From Candidatus Melainabacteria bacterium (GTDB lineage Bacteria > Vulcanimicrobiota > JABDET01): DNA of 33,825 nucleotides. The notes beneath the pieces are model-generated. The model saw only the letters and a list, made by a program, of their open reading frames with translations. It was not told where the DNA came from and made no database searches. The translations under genes were made by a program, and so were the position numbers. Shown here piece after piece: positions 1 through 8,375 of this stretch. The stretch is from assembly GCA_013286945.1 (NCBI GenBank), contig JABDET010000011.1:1-33825 (forward strand), written 5' to 3'. The first letter of the stretch is position 1, and every line of letters begins with the position of its first letter.

Positions 1-663
1 GAATATCGATCAACACAGACTGACTATCTGGGATCCAGGGAAACGTATGATCGCACCTCGACCCAGGTTTCCAAAACCGATCCTGAAAAGCTTCGTGAAA
101 ATTTGAGCATTGCTCAAAAAAACTTTCTTTATACTCGAGAAAAATCGGTGCAAATCCGCGAAGCTCTTTATGACTTGCGCACGATTCAGTCCAAGGTTGT
201 AACGGACAAACAAAAATTGGAACGGATGAAAATGCGAAGCCCCATTACCGGGATCGTGATGACCGCCCATGTGAAAGAATGGGAGGGGAAAATGATTAAC
301 CAAGGCCAGCAAATGGCCTGGGCATACGAACCCGGCCCCATGATTATCGAAATACACGTCAGCGAACTGGACATTTCGGCCATTCCACGAGAGAATGACA
401 GCAGCAATGCCGTCAACATGAAACTCCTGGCCCTTCCCGGAAAAATCTTCAGAGGCACAGTGAAAAGTGTAATTCCTGACAGCCTGACAGGCGCAACCGG
501 AAAAACCTATTTGGTTGATGTCATCGTGCAAGACACGGATCACCTCTTACTTCCTGGGATGGAAGGGACAGCGAAAATCTATGCGCGAAGACGCCCTATC
601 CTTTGGCAGATCATCCGCCGCCCGGTGGAGTACATTTTCTGGAAACTTTGGAGTCTTCTCTAA
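1..663 (+). CDS. HlyD-family periplasmic adaptor (membrane fusion protein), 5'-truncated by window edge
   Basis: The reading frame is open from base 1 to the TAA at 661-663, giving about 220 residues of C-terminal part; the true start lies outside the window. A helical hairpin segment rich in K, E and Q comes first. A lipoyl/barrel-sandwich half follows, with the signature RSPITGIV at about residue 79 and a Gly-rich turn after it. The beta-barrel region then ends with ARRRPILWQIIRRPVEYIFW. This basic, aromatic tail is typical of HlyD adaptors associated with efflux or peptide/bacteriocin export systems. By family knowledge such proteins bridge an inner-membrane transporter and an outer-membrane channel. 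The partner transporter would lie upstream, outside the window. The stop overlaps by 4 bases the stop of the converging gspJ-like gene, so there is no room for a terminator. Family assignment is good; substrate is unknown. Confidence 0.85.
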   Translation, partial: EYRSTQTDYLGSRETYDRTSTQVSKTDPEKLRENLSIAQKNFLYTREKSVQIREALYDLRTIQSKVVTDKQKLERMKMRSPITGIVMTAHVKEWEGKMINQGQQMAWAYEPGPMIIEIHVSELDISAIPRENDSSNAVNMKLLALPGKIFRGTVKSVIPDSLTGATGKTYLVDVIVQDTDHLLLPGMEGTAKIYARRRPILWQIIRRPVEYIFWKLWSLL

Positions 664-1367
664 AACACACACCCATGAGCAGCTCCCCGCAGCCTTACCC
701 AGCGCTGGTCTCCTGTTTTCAAGTTGGTCATAAGTGCAATGCAGTAATCGGGCACATAGTCTTCATCCCCTGGATTATGGAGCGTAAAGACGAGGCGATA
801 CACAATCCGAAGATGGCTGAAACGTATTCCCGAAGGGGTGTCCGGTGGAGGGGGGGCTGGGGTGCTTTTGACTTCCTTAGCTGGGGTTGCCCTGGCGACA
901 TCTCGGAGGCTCACCGATGATTCAAGCACTTTGGAACTTGCGTGATTCTCTGAATCTTGAACAGATGTCGATGCCCAAAGGGTTACGTATTTCGCCACAC
1001 TCCCTGGTTCCACGGAAAAACGAACACCTGACAAGTTGCCTTGAAGAGGGACTCCATCCCATAAGAGAGTCTGACCGTCAAACGATAAGTTTTTCCAGTT
1101 CCCATCCCATTGCTTAAGCGACAAATTGGTACCTCCCCCTGCCACGTCGACCGATTGTCGGATGTAACGGCTGGCGCTGTCCACAGCATTTTGTAAAATG
1201 ACCTCGGGCGGAATTTGCCGCCGAGAAACTTCAAGGCTTCGTTGGGAGACTTGGAGACCAGAACAGACAAGCGTCAGCAAAAGAGAAAACAAAGTCACCC
1301 CAAGAAGAAGCTCGATTAGGGTTACCCCTTTCCACCAAATCCGTTGGAACGCAATTCCTCGATTCAT
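660..1367 (-). CDS. gspJ: GspJ/PulJ-like minor pseudopilin
   Basis: This 235-aa protein has a type IV prepilin N-terminus: a short leader ending WWKG, then VTLIELLLGVTLFSLLLT, with Glu at +5 of the mature chain followed by a hydrophobic helix. Prepilin peptidase should cut after the Gly. The ATG at 1367 was chosen because AGGAGG sits 7 bases upstream. An in-frame ATG at 1388 overlaps the upstream stop but has no comparable ribosome site. The C-terminal globular part has a Pro-rich linker (about residues 160-175, APPPPDTP). Its position last in the pseudopilin operon and its length favour GspJ over GspG/H. By family knowledge GspJ joins GspI and GspK at the pseudopilus tip. The exact subtype is inferred from gene order and size. 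Confidence 0.75.
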   Translation of the reverse strand: MNRGIAFQRIWWKGVTLIELLLGVTLFSLLLTLVCSGLQVSQRSLEVSRRQIPPEVILQNAVDSASRYIRQSVDVAGGGTNLSLKQWDGNWKNLSFDGQTLLWDGVPLQGNLSGVRFSVEPGSVAKYVTLWASTSVQDSENHASSKVLESSVSLRDVARATPAKEVKSTPAPPPPDTPSGIRFSHLRIVYRLVFTLHNPGDEDYVPDYCIALMTNLKTGDQRWVRLRGAAHGCVF

Positions 1368-1384
1368 TGACTTTCCTCCTTTTC

Positions 1385-1783
1385 TCATGGATACGGTTGT
1401 CGGCTTAACAGAGCGGTAAGTTGCACGGCTCCCGTTTGGATGGATGGGCTTGCAAGATTTCGATTCACAGGCCCCATGACCAAAATGGTAACTCGCTCTA
1501 CATTTTGAATCCCGAACGGACCGGGATAGTTCCCAATTTCAATGGAATACAAGTAATCGGCAAAAGGACCAGAAAACGAAACGTTGTCCTTTGAAAGAAT
1601 TTCAGAGTTTTTCCGTGAACGAATTTCTTCCATGATTTTTTCAGCCAAACGAGTGGCAACCATCTGATGTTCCACCTTGGCAGAAAGGCGCATGCCCTCC
1701 CCGAAAACCGAAAAAGCCGCCATGATGAGTCCTGACAAAACAAAGGAAGCGATAAGAACTTCCAACAAAGAGTACCCTTTCAT
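1385..1783 (-). CDS. gspI: GspI/PulI-like minor pseudopilin
   Basis: This 132-aa protein begins MKGYSLLEVLIASFVLSGL, a short prepilin leader (MKG) followed by the class III signal with Glu at +5 and a hydrophobic helix. The ATG at 1783 overlaps the stop of the preceding gene in an ATGA junction, indicating translational coupling. A possible ATG at 1801 would only add six residues. The motif after the helix (RLAEKIMEEI) resembles the GspI region after the first helix. GspI nucleates the pseudopilus tip in type II secretion. Its stop overlaps the longer alternative start of the next gene by 4 bases. Tyr at mature position 1 is unusual, since Phe or Met is more common. Confidence 0.75.
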   Translation of the reverse strand: MKGYSLLEVLIASFVLSGLIMAAFSVFGEGMRLSAKVEHQMVATRLAEKIMEEIRSRKNSEILSKDNVSFSGPFADYLYSIEIGNYPGPFGIQNVERVTILVMGPVNRNLASPSIQTGAVQLTALLSRQPYP

Positions 1784-2238
1784 TGAAGCACTTCTTCCCA
1801 TCGAACTAACGTTTCTTTTCCCGGCGTTAAGTCAATGGTTCCAAGCAAGACTCGAGCAGCCAAGATGTGGTCTGGTTCTTCGGAATAGTCACCACAAGGA
1901 CCATGAACCACTTCCCCCAAAGATTGGATCTGCAAGTCAGTGGTGTCAAGTAGCTCTGCAGCAAAGACTTTGAAACACGTGGTAACCCCGTCCTCGGTTT
2001 TCAGCGAATTCCACGAAGCACCCTTGATTGAATTGGTGAGCGGAACATTTTGGCGAATCATTTCGAGCCCATATTGAAGGCCACTGTCAGCTGCACCCAA
2101 AGCTTTGGCTTCGGCCATTCGAAGACGTGCTTCCCGTACCCCTGTTTTCACGTTTTCACAAAGCGACGTGGTCAAAATGAAAAGCAGGCTGAGCAGAGCA
2201 AGAACAATAAAAAGAGCATACCCCTTATCATGGCGCAT
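1780..2238 (-). CDS. GspK/PilX-like pseudopilin lacking Glu5
   Basis: This 152-aa protein starts MRHDKGYALFIVLALLSLLFI. It has a prepilin leader ending in Gly but no Glu at +5, which is the usual state of GspK tip subunits and distinguishes them from the other pseudopilins. A helix rich in A, R and E follows (MAEAKALGAADSGLQYGL), matching the 'A-x-aAaSGl-yAl' pattern common to GspK/PilX-type proteins. The ATG at 2238 was chosen because GGGGAAG lies 7 bases upstream; an in-frame GTG at 2259 is possible. It is much shorter than classical GspK (about 300 aa), so the SAM-like insert domains appear to be missing. It sits between the GspH- and GspI-like genes rather than last, an atypical order. 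PilX-like minor pilin is the alternative. Confidence 0.65.
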   Translation of the reverse strand: MRHDKGYALFIVLALLSLLFILTTSLCENVKTGVREARLRMAEAKALGAADSGLQYGLEMIRQNVPLTNSIKGASWNSLKTEDGVTTCFKVFAAELLDTTDLQIQSLGEVVHGPCGDYSEEPDHILAARVLLGTIDLTPGKETLVRWEEVLQ

Positions 2239-2722
2239 CGGTAAGCTTCCCCGCCTCACTGGTTACGTACCAATGCGCGTATCCAGAACGCACGTCAATC
2301 CTACCCTTCCAATCTTCTGCGCTGTCCCCCCGTGGGGAAAGAGAAACGACTACTTCTTCCGGCCAACATGGATTCGTGGAGGGTGGATTGCTCGTGGTTG
2401 CAATTTGAAGGCTGACGTGATTCCCAAAACCGCGGTTGAAATCGTAACCACTCTGCCGAATAACGGCATTCGAAAAGGGATGATATTCATAGCCACTCAC
2501 TTGATTGCCGGATCCAAAGCACAATCCAGCATTGGCTCCCAAAGCCACGGCGCGCTCTTTTCTTTCGTGGATTACATGAACAAGATAGCTCGCCGCCGCT
2601 TCTGCACTCCGCTTTTCGGAGTTATTTTTGTAAAGCGGAAAGCTAACCACAAGCAGCGAACTCAGAATGCCTAAAGTCACCAGGCACTCGGCCAACGTGA
2701 TTCCTTTTTGGGTGCGAGTCAT
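2228..2722 (-). CDS. gspH: GspH/FimT-like minor pseudopilin
   Basis: The protein is 164 aa. The prepilin signal is MTRTQKG followed by ITLAECLVTLGILSSLLVV, with Glu at +5 and cleavage expected after Gly7. A helix with Y32-K-N and R-S-A-E-A-A-A-S-Y-L follows, as in the FimT/GspH helix. The rest is a beta-rich globular domain. Its ATG overlaps the gspF stop by 4 bases (ATGA), and its stop overlaps the next gene's 5' end by 11 bases. Both point to one polycistronic message. Two or three Cys in the globular part could form disulfides. GspH caps or joins the minor pseudopilin complex. FimT of type IV pili is an equally plausible name. Confidence 0.7.
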   Translation of the reverse strand: MTRTQKGITLAECLVTLGILSSLLVVSFPLYKNNSEKRSAEAAASYLVHVIHERKERAVALGANAGLCFGSGNQVSGYEYHPFSNAVIRQSGYDFNRGFGNHVSLQIATTSNPPSTNPCWPEEVVVSLSPRGDSAEDWKGRIDVRSGYAHWYVTSEAGKLTDAP

Positions 2723-3768
2723 TGAATCAGCCCCATCATGCCGTACAGAGGCAACAAGACACTGAACAAAATAAAGCTGACCGCAACCCCCATGAATCCG
2801 AGAATTCCCGGTTCAAGAAAAGCGAAGAATCGCTGGAGCAAGTAATCAATCTCTTCTTCCAGGATCCGACCGCATTTTAACATTAAGCTCTCCAACGAGC
2901 CTGTGGTTTCAGCCACAGCAACAAGGTGACTAACGAAGGACGGGACGAAATTTTTCCGAGCTAAAAAATAAGCCGAAAGATTCTCACCCCGAGCCAGAAC
3001 CAGTCTGCAGTCTTGTATGAAGACTCGGAAAACTTCATTCTTGCTCGTGTCTTCCAACATCGCAAGCCCCCTGGGGAGCGAAATCCCCACCGATTGGGTC
3101 ATCGCAAGGGTTCTGACGATTTGGGCCACCATCCATCGTTTCATCAAACCTCCAAGAAAAGGAAGTGTCAAGACAAAGCGATCCCAGCCTAACCGTCTCT
3201 GATCGTGGCGGCGATTCAAGAAATGCATGAAAGAGAAAATGGCCAAGATCACAAGCATCGACTCCCAAAAGAGAGGAGCCGAAATCATCTTGAACATTGA
3301 GATCACAACACGCGTTGGGAGTGGAAGTGTGGCATGCATTTCGAGAAACACAGGAGAAAAAGCTGGAACAAAGATCTCTACCAACAACACAATTCCCGCA
3401 AGCGTTACCCCGAGAAGGAACAACGGATAGGTGATCACGGAGAAGATTTTCATCCGAAGCCGATCCATCTGCTCCACAAATTCCGCACTTTTCCCTAGGT
3501 TGGTCGCAAGTGCTCCAGTTTCTTCTCCCACATGAACAAGGCCTGTAACAAATTTCGGAAAAGTGTTTGCCTCCGCGGCCATGGCTGTGGAAACGGGCTC
3601 TCCAGCATAAACCCGGCTCACAAGTCTCCCCACCAATCCCCTTGCCCAGGGGTCTGTTTGATGAAGGGCAAGAATTTCTAAGCTTCTGTGGACCGGAATA
3701 CCTGCACTGACAAGCGAGGCCAGCTCTCGCAAAAAGATTCTTAAGAAGGTGAGCTTCTTGTTGGCCAT
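2719..3768 (-). CDS. gspF: Type II secretion / type IV pilus inner-membrane platform protein (GspF/PilC family)
   Basis: This 349-aa polytopic membrane protein has the two-copy T2SSF layout. The first cytoplasmic helical domain is about residues 5-110 (LASLVSAGIPVHRSLEIL) and the second about 205-310 (RTLAMTQSVGISLPRGLAML). Membrane helices lie near 112-140, 165-185 and 320-347. The pattern '(L/V)xxxGIxLxxxLxxL' in both halves is diagnostic. By family knowledge GspF is the platform on which the GspE/PilB ATPase acts. No such ATPase is in this window. The ATG at 3768 starts two bases after the upstream stop (TGACATG). A TTG at 3777 overlapping the upstream gene is possible. At 349 aa it lacks roughly 50 N-terminal residues of the usual 400-aa GspF, which often carry the GspE-contact region. 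Confidence 0.88.
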   Translation of the reverse strand: MANKKLTFLRIFLRELASLVSAGIPVHRSLEILALHQTDPWARGLVGRLVSRVYAGEPVSTAMAAEANTFPKFVTGLVHVGEETGALATNLGKSAEFVEQMDRLRMKIFSVITYPLFLLGVTLAGIVLLVEIFVPAFSPVFLEMHATLPLPTRVVISMFKMISAPLFWESMLVILAIFSFMHFLNRRHDQRRLGWDRFVLTLPFLGGLMKRWMVAQIVRTLAMTQSVGISLPRGLAMLEDTSKNEVFRVFIQDCRLVLARGENLSAYFLARKNFVPSFVSHLVAVAETTGSLESLMLKCGRILEEEIDYLLQRFFAFLEPGILGFMGVAVSFILFSVLLPLYGMMGLIQ

Positions 3769-3769
3769 G

Positions 3770-5716
3770 TCACCCAACCGGCCTCACATCGATGGCTTTA
3801 AAATACAGATCTTGGGTTCGCGGAGAGGGTTCCACATTCAGCTCATTTTTCAAAATTTCTCGGCAAGCATGGAATTGTCGAACGGCCTCATCTCGCTTTC
3901 CAATCGCCAAAAAACATTCAATGCTAAACGAGTGGGCCTCTTCAAGTGAAGGCTCAATTTCCATGGCCTTCTTTGCATAAGTTAAAGCTTCATCCCAAAT
4001 TTTCTGCTGCCGAAGGTAGGAAGCAATGGTCAGCATGATCCAAGTGAACGCTTCATCAAAATACTCTCGCGCATTGAGAACCCATTCTTCACTCCAACCT
4101 TGCAAGAAAGCCCCCTTGTACAGCTTCTCCCCTTCTTTCAAGGCTAAAATTGCGCGCTCTTTCTCTCCTTTTTCCCAATCCGATCTCCCTCGGCGATAAG
4201 CCTCACGAAAGTCCAAGAAGTCGCACCAGAAGCCTGAGCCAGGGCGAATGCCAAATTTTTGTCTTTCAGAATACATGAAGTTCCTGGAATACTTATTCCC
4301 AAGCGTCCTGCGAATGAAGTACAGCGTGGTGCGGAAGGTATGCTTCCCTTTTTCAACGTCCAAGTGAGGCCAAAAAACATCCAACAGATGTTCTTCAGAA
4401 ACAAGTTTGGGATACTCATGCAAAAGATAAAGGAAGAGTGAACGACCCTTTAATGACTTCCAGTGACTCTCGAGAAGAGGCTCGTCCTCCAAGGTTGTCA
4501 TGAGTTTGCCAAGGGCAAACACCTGAAGCACTCGATCTTTGGTTTCGGATTTGGCGGTAAGAAATCGTGATAATTTTTCATTCAGAAATGGTTTTTGCCC
4601 TAGGATGGCGCGCAGTCGATCTTGCAGATACGGAGCGGTCTCTTCAAGGAGCCAAAAGCCGTTTTCTTGATTCTCTACCTCTTCAAGACCAAGAAGAAGT
4701 GGTGGAAGCGAGATGTCTTGGAATGCAAGAACCAATTGGGGCAAGAAAGAGCATCGGCCAAACGACAAGAAATCTGAAATGGCCTCTTTGGCCTTTCCCC
4801 GTTCTCCATTTTGTAGAGCAAGATAAGCGCTCAGGAGAAAAAAAACAGCTTCTTTCTCTTTTGATTTCCCCTCTCCAAGATGTGATTTTACTGCTTTCAG
4901 GTGCTTGAGGCTTTGGACTGGATCCAGATTCAAAAAAATCTTAGCCAGGTTAAGCTCCGCGTCCGCGATGAGGGCTCCCTCCTTTAATCGCTGACCCAAG
5001 CTGAGGGCTTCTTCCGCATGAAAAACAGCCAACTCCGATTGATTCTTCTGGAGAAACAAATCGGACAGGGCAACTCGGATGGGAAATTCGTCCTTGTCAT
5101 GTGAGGATCCAGCCAAGATTTGCAAGCCCTCTTCATAGGCCTGAATCGCCGCCTCGAACTCCCCGCGAATCTCCGCTGTCCTCCCTAATTCCATCAAGGT
5201 GGATAGGCGATGCGATTCTTCTCTTTGCAGGCGAGACAGAAGTGGGAACTCATCACCGAGAATCGTTTTCGCTGTTTCATCCCCAACGCTTTCGGTGAGC
5301 TTCGCTAGGAGTGCACAATATTTTTCTTCGCGAATCTGGTGGATTTTTTCTTTTTCTTGTTCTCTTAATTTCACGGAAACCATGGTGAGAAGATCACTCA
5401 TCGCGAACGGCTTTTTTAAGATGCCATCAATGCCAAGGTTCAGTGCACGAACAATGGGCTCGTCATCAGAATAGCCCGTAATAAGAACGGTCTTGATGTT
5501 TGGAAAATCTTGTCTTACCTTTGAGAGCGCGGAAACTCCATCCATCACAGGCATACGGACGTCGCTGATGATGAGATCAATTGGAGCAGCCAGCACCTTC
5601 TCAAGTGCTCTTAGCCCGTTCTCCGCTGATTCCACTTCATAGCCCGCTCCTCGCAGAGATTGCGAAAGGGCAGACCGCATGGTCGCATCGTCTTCCACCA
5701 CCAACAGCCTAGCCAT
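3770..5716 (-). CDS. Response regulator: REC - TPR - wHTH - BTAD
   Basis: This 648-aa protein has an intact N-terminal receiver domain (1-120): acidic pair D9/D10, phosphoacceptor D52 in IISDVRMPVMDG, T80 and K102. Residues about 165-400 are helical TPR-like repeats. About 420-515 is an OmpR-type winged helix of the SARP/BTAD class (LLDVFWPHLDVEKGKHTFRTTLYFIRRTL). About 515-645 is the bacterial transcriptional activation domain, ending AVRQFHACREILKNELNVEPSP. The start ATG has GAGGAGGA 6 bases upstream. It lies 29 bases after the histidine kinase stop and is immediately followed by gspF, so it is probably the kinase's partner and may control the pseudopilin operon (inference). It is a paralogue, in domain plan and C-terminal sequence, of the 14570-17053 protein. 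Confidence 0.88.
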   Translation of the reverse strand: MARLLVVEDDATMRSALSQSLRGAGYEVESAENGLRALEKVLAAPIDLIISDVRMPVMDGVSALSKVRQDFPNIKTVLITGYSDDEPIVRALNLGIDGILKKPFAMSDLLTMVSVKLREQEKEKIHQIREEKYCALLAKLTESVGDETAKTILGDEFPLLSRLQREESHRLSTLMELGRTAEIRGEFEAAIQAYEEGLQILAGSSHDKDEFPIRVALSDLFLQKNQSELAVFHAEEALSLGQRLKEGALIADAELNLAKIFLNLDPVQSLKHLKAVKSHLGEGKSKEKEAVFFLLSAYLALQNGERGKAKEAISDFLSFGRCSFLPQLVLAFQDISLPPLLLGLEEVENQENGFWLLEETAPYLQDRLRAILGQKPFLNEKLSRFLTAKSETKDRVLQVFALGKLMTTLEDEPLLESHWKSLKGRSLFLYLLHEYPKLVSEEHLLDVFWPHLDVEKGKHTFRTTLYFIRRTLGNKYSRNFMYSERQKFGIRPGSGFWCDFLDFREAYRRGRSDWEKGEKERAILALKEGEKLYKGAFLQGWSEEWVLNAREYFDEAFTWIMLTIASYLRQQKIWDEALTYAKKAMEIEPSLEEAHSFSIECFLAIGKRDEAVRQFHACREILKNELNVEPSPRTQDLYFKAIDVRPVG

Positions 5717-5745
5717 GCCTGTTCCTCCTCACTCGGATTGGGAAG

Positions 5746-6942
5746 TCACTTGCCTTCAAAAAGCGGGATCTTGATCACAGCTCTCGCCCCGCGCCCTTCG
5801 TTGCCAAAAATCTCAATGGTCCCGTGGTGCTCTTCAATGATCGCGTGACAGATGGAAAGACCCAGACCATTCCCCTCTCCAATCTCTTTCGTGGTAAAAA
5901 AAGGATCAAAAACTTGGCCCAAAATGCTGTCCGGTATGCCGGCGCCATTGTCTTCTACCTGGACAATGGCTGAGCCATTCTCTGCAGCCAGTGTCAAGGC
6001 GATCAGCCCTTTTCGAGTAACCAGTCGAGAGCGAACAATGGAATCTTTGGCATTGGTAAGCAAGTTCGTGATCACTTGAACCAAGCGCGTGTGATTTCCC
6101 AAAATCATCGGATTGGCCCTCGTGTGAGAAGTCAGCCGAATTTTCTTCCGTTCCAATTCGGGTTCTGTAAACACCATGGCATCATGGATTGCATGAGCCA
6201 AGACCATCGGCTCGAGTTCGCGCTTCCCCTCGCGAGCCACCCGAAGGACCCCCTCCACCACATCGCGGCAGTGGGTAACCGCCTTTAAGACTCCTTCCAG
6301 CGATTCTTGCTCGGTTTCCCCCTTGACATAAAGTTGCAAATATTCTGCATAGGTTTGAATTGCCCCAAGCGGCGTGTTGAGTTCGTGGGCTAACCCCCGC
6401 GCAAACTGAATGAGCCCATCCGTTTTGTCTGACTTCAAGATCTGTTGATAAGCGGCTTGTAGCCTTTGTTCTAGCAGCGAGGACTTCACGGCCCACTCTT
6501 GCTTTTCCCGGCAAAGATCCTCGACCGCTAACAGCAGCGAAAAATGCACGGCATTGGAAGTCAAGGACTCAAGCTCATTCCTGGGCGGGTATTTTGTCTT
6601 GCCGACCACCAACAAACCCATGACTTTATTCTCGAAACGAAGGGATGCCATCACGAGGATAGGATAAGGAAAGCCTGCAAAGACTTCACCAAATTTCCCC
6701 TTGTCGTTGACAAAGGGCTTCGATCCCTCCAAGATTTGACGAATGGTTGCATCCTGACCATCTAGGAATTCTGGAACTTCCTTCTCGTCCTGCCCCCGGC
6801 AAATCAAGCTAAGTCCTTCTGATTTCTTGTCAAATCGGTAAAGAAAAGCAGAGCTTTCAGAGATCTGCTCAGTCAGGGTGAACATTCCGTGTCGCCAATC
6901 AGATTCAAGCTCACTCGGAAGACACTGCTGCAATCGTCTCAT
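5746..6942 (-). CDS. GAF-domain sensor histidine kinase
   Basis: This 398-aa soluble kinase has an N-terminal GAF-like domain (about 20-155), a short coiled coil, then HisKA with the phosphoacceptor H186 in GLAHELNTPLGAIQTYAEYL. The HATPase_c domain carries N-box QVITNLLTNAKDS, G1 box DNGAGIP, F-box DPFFTTK and G2 GNGLGLSICHAI. There is no membrane segment, so it senses a cytoplasmic cue. The ATG at 6942 was chosen over an in-frame TTG at 6969 because AGAAGGGA lies upstream at a usable spacing. It is the first gene of the minus-strand run that includes the REC-BTAD regulator and the pseudopilins. The H-x-E-L-N-T-P-L motif and DPFFTTK are typical of NtrB/ZraS-like kinases. Confidence 0.9.
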   Translation of the reverse strand: MRRLQQCLPSELESDWRHGMFTLTEQISESSAFLYRFDKKSEGLSLICRGQDEKEVPEFLDGQDATIRQILEGSKPFVNDKGKFGEVFAGFPYPILVMASLRFENKVMGLLVVGKTKYPPRNELESLTSNAVHFSLLLAVEDLCREKQEWAVKSSLLEQRLQAAYQQILKSDKTDGLIQFARGLAHELNTPLGAIQTYAEYLQLYVKGETEQESLEGVLKAVTHCRDVVEGVLRVAREGKRELEPMVLAHAIHDAMVFTEPELERKKIRLTSHTRANPMILGNHTRLVQVITNLLTNAKDSIVRSRLVTRKGLIALTLAAENGSAIVQVEDNGAGIPDSILGQVFDPFFTTKEIGEGNGLGLSICHAIIEEHHGTIEIFGNEGRGARAVIKIPLFEGK

Positions 6943-7057
6943 GATTCGTCCCTTCTGGAACAGATTCAAAGGCCTTTTTTTAAGCCCCTATGGAGTTCAG
7001 TCGTTAGCGTAGCAAACGGCATGACAAAAAAGTGTCAAAAAGAGGTCAAGTGAACCG

Positions 7058-8269
7058 TCAACTTCTTCGATTTTCTACTTGTTTGGCTTTCTCGTAATCG
7101 ATTTTGGCCGTCTCAAAGTCCCCTTGCTTCTCGTGGGCTACAGCGCGATTGTAATAGGCATCCGCATATTTTGGATTAAGCTCGATGGCCTTCGTGTAGT
7201 CTTCGATCGCCCCATCATATTGGGCAAGAGCCGAAAAAGCAATGCCTCGTTGAATGTAGGTATCCACCGATTTTGGATTAAACCCCAAGGTCATCGTGAA
7301 ATCGTGAATGGCCAGACCGAATTCTCCCTTGGCACAGTAGGCTGATCCCCGGTTGTAATAAGCAATGGCGTATTTTGGGCTTAACTCGAGGGCCTTCGTG
7401 TAATCGTCGATGGCTTCATCGAGCTTTCCAAGATCATCATAAGCCATTCCTCGATTGTTGTAGGTTTTCGCAAATTGCGGATTTAACTCAATGGCTTTTG
7501 TAAAATCAAGGATAGCTTCTTCATATTGGCCTTTGTAATAATAATCCATCCCGCGATGGTTATAAGCTTTGGCGTATTGTGGATTCAGTTCGAGCGCCTT
7601 TGTGTAATCCAAGATGGCTTGATCGTAATCTCCCTTGCTGTCATGCGCCAACCCGCGATTTTTGTAAGCCTTGGCGTGTTGAGGATTTAAGGTAATGGCC
7701 CTCGTGTAGTCAGCGATCGCCTCGTCATAATCTCCTTTTTCATCCTGTGCGCTTCCACGATTGTTGTAAACATCTGCTTCATTTGGGTTCAATTGAATGG
7801 CTTTGGTGAAATCACGAACGGCCTCATCATAATCACCCTTGTCATCATACGCCAAACCACGTTTATTGTAGGCTTCCGCGTACTTGGAATTCAGCTCGAT
7901 CGTCACCGTGTAATCCTGGATGGCTTCATCGTATTCCCCTTGATCGTGGTAAGCGATTCCTCGGTTGTAATAAGCGGTGGAGTCGTCAGGGTTTAACTTG
8001 ATGGCTTTTGTATAATCTTGGATGGCTTCTCGGTAGTCTCCAATCGAGTAATGCACGGTGCCACGATTGCAATAGGCCATCCCATCTTCATGGTTGAGTT
8101 CAATGGCTTTCGTGAAATCGGCTATGGCTTTTTCGTATTCCCCGATGTAGTAGTAAGCAAGTCCGCGGTTGTTGAAATCGACAGCTTTATTCTGGAGGCC
8201 ATCCGTGGGGGTCCAGCTCTGGATAGCTCTTGTATAATACTCGATCTTTTGGTCTGGATTTAGTGCCAT
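7058..8269 (-). CDS. Tetratricopeptide repeat protein with 11 near-identical TPRs
   Basis: This 403-aa protein is almost entirely 34-residue TPR units following the pattern A-x-A-Y-N-N-R-G-L-A-Y-x-x-x-G-x-Y-D-E-A-I-x-D-Y-T-K-A-I-E-L-N-P. Eleven units can be counted from about residue 30 to the C-terminus. They are unusually regular, which implies recent expansion. No signal peptide or catalytic domain is visible, so it is probably a scaffold for protein-protein contacts. The ATG at 8269 was chosen, with AAAGG 8 bases upstream; a GTG at 8275 is two codons earlier. It lies downstream of transketolase in the same direction with about 105 bases between, so it may be a separate unit. The 102-bp DNA periodicity is a consequence of the protein repeat. 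Confidence 0.9.
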   Translation of the reverse strand: MALNPDQKIEYYTRAIQSWTPTDGLQNKAVDFNNRGLAYYYIGEYEKAIADFTKAIELNHEDGMAYCNRGTVHYSIGDYREAIQDYTKAIKLNPDDSTAYYNRGIAYHDQGEYDEAIQDYTVTIELNSKYAEAYNKRGLAYDDKGDYDEAVRDFTKAIQLNPNEADVYNNRGSAQDEKGDYDEAIADYTRAITLNPQHAKAYKNRGLAHDSKGDYDQAILDYTKALELNPQYAKAYNHRGMDYYYKGQYEEAILDFTKAIELNPQFAKTYNNRGMAYDDLGKLDEAIDDYTKALELSPKYAIAYYNRGSAYCAKGEFGLAIHDFTMTLGFNPKSVDTYIQRGIAFSALAQYDGAIEDYTKAIELNPKYADAYYNRAVAHEKQGDFETAKIDYEKAKQVENRRS

Positions 8270-8375
8270 TCTCACGGCCTTTCAGAACCAACATCGACTA
8301 AATATTCATTAAATTTTCACCGCGAGGGATCGAACTCCTGCAACTGAGTGGGGACACTTCCGTAGATCTCCCCAG

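Noticed and set aside
7010..7038. TTGACA on the minus strand upstream of the GAF histidine kinase
   Set aside because: No -10 resembling TATAAT at 16-18 bases; the hexamer there is TTGCTA or worse. The region may hold the operon promoter but I cannot place it.
7100..8200. 102-base periodic repeats that could be mistaken for a CRISPR or satellite array
   Set aside because: The period matches the 34-residue TPR unit in frame throughout and the copies are diverged at the third codon position.
8321..8340. tRNA T-arm-like GGAGTTCGATCCC on the minus strand between the TPR and transketolase genes
   Set aside because: Only the loop matches. The five-pair T-stem has mismatches and no acceptor, D-arm or anticodon arm can be built nearby.
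8349..8374. TGGGGA ... TCCCCA inverted repeat just after the transketolase stop
   Set aside because: Six-base arms with a 14-base loop and no T-tract on either strand; too weak to call a terminator.
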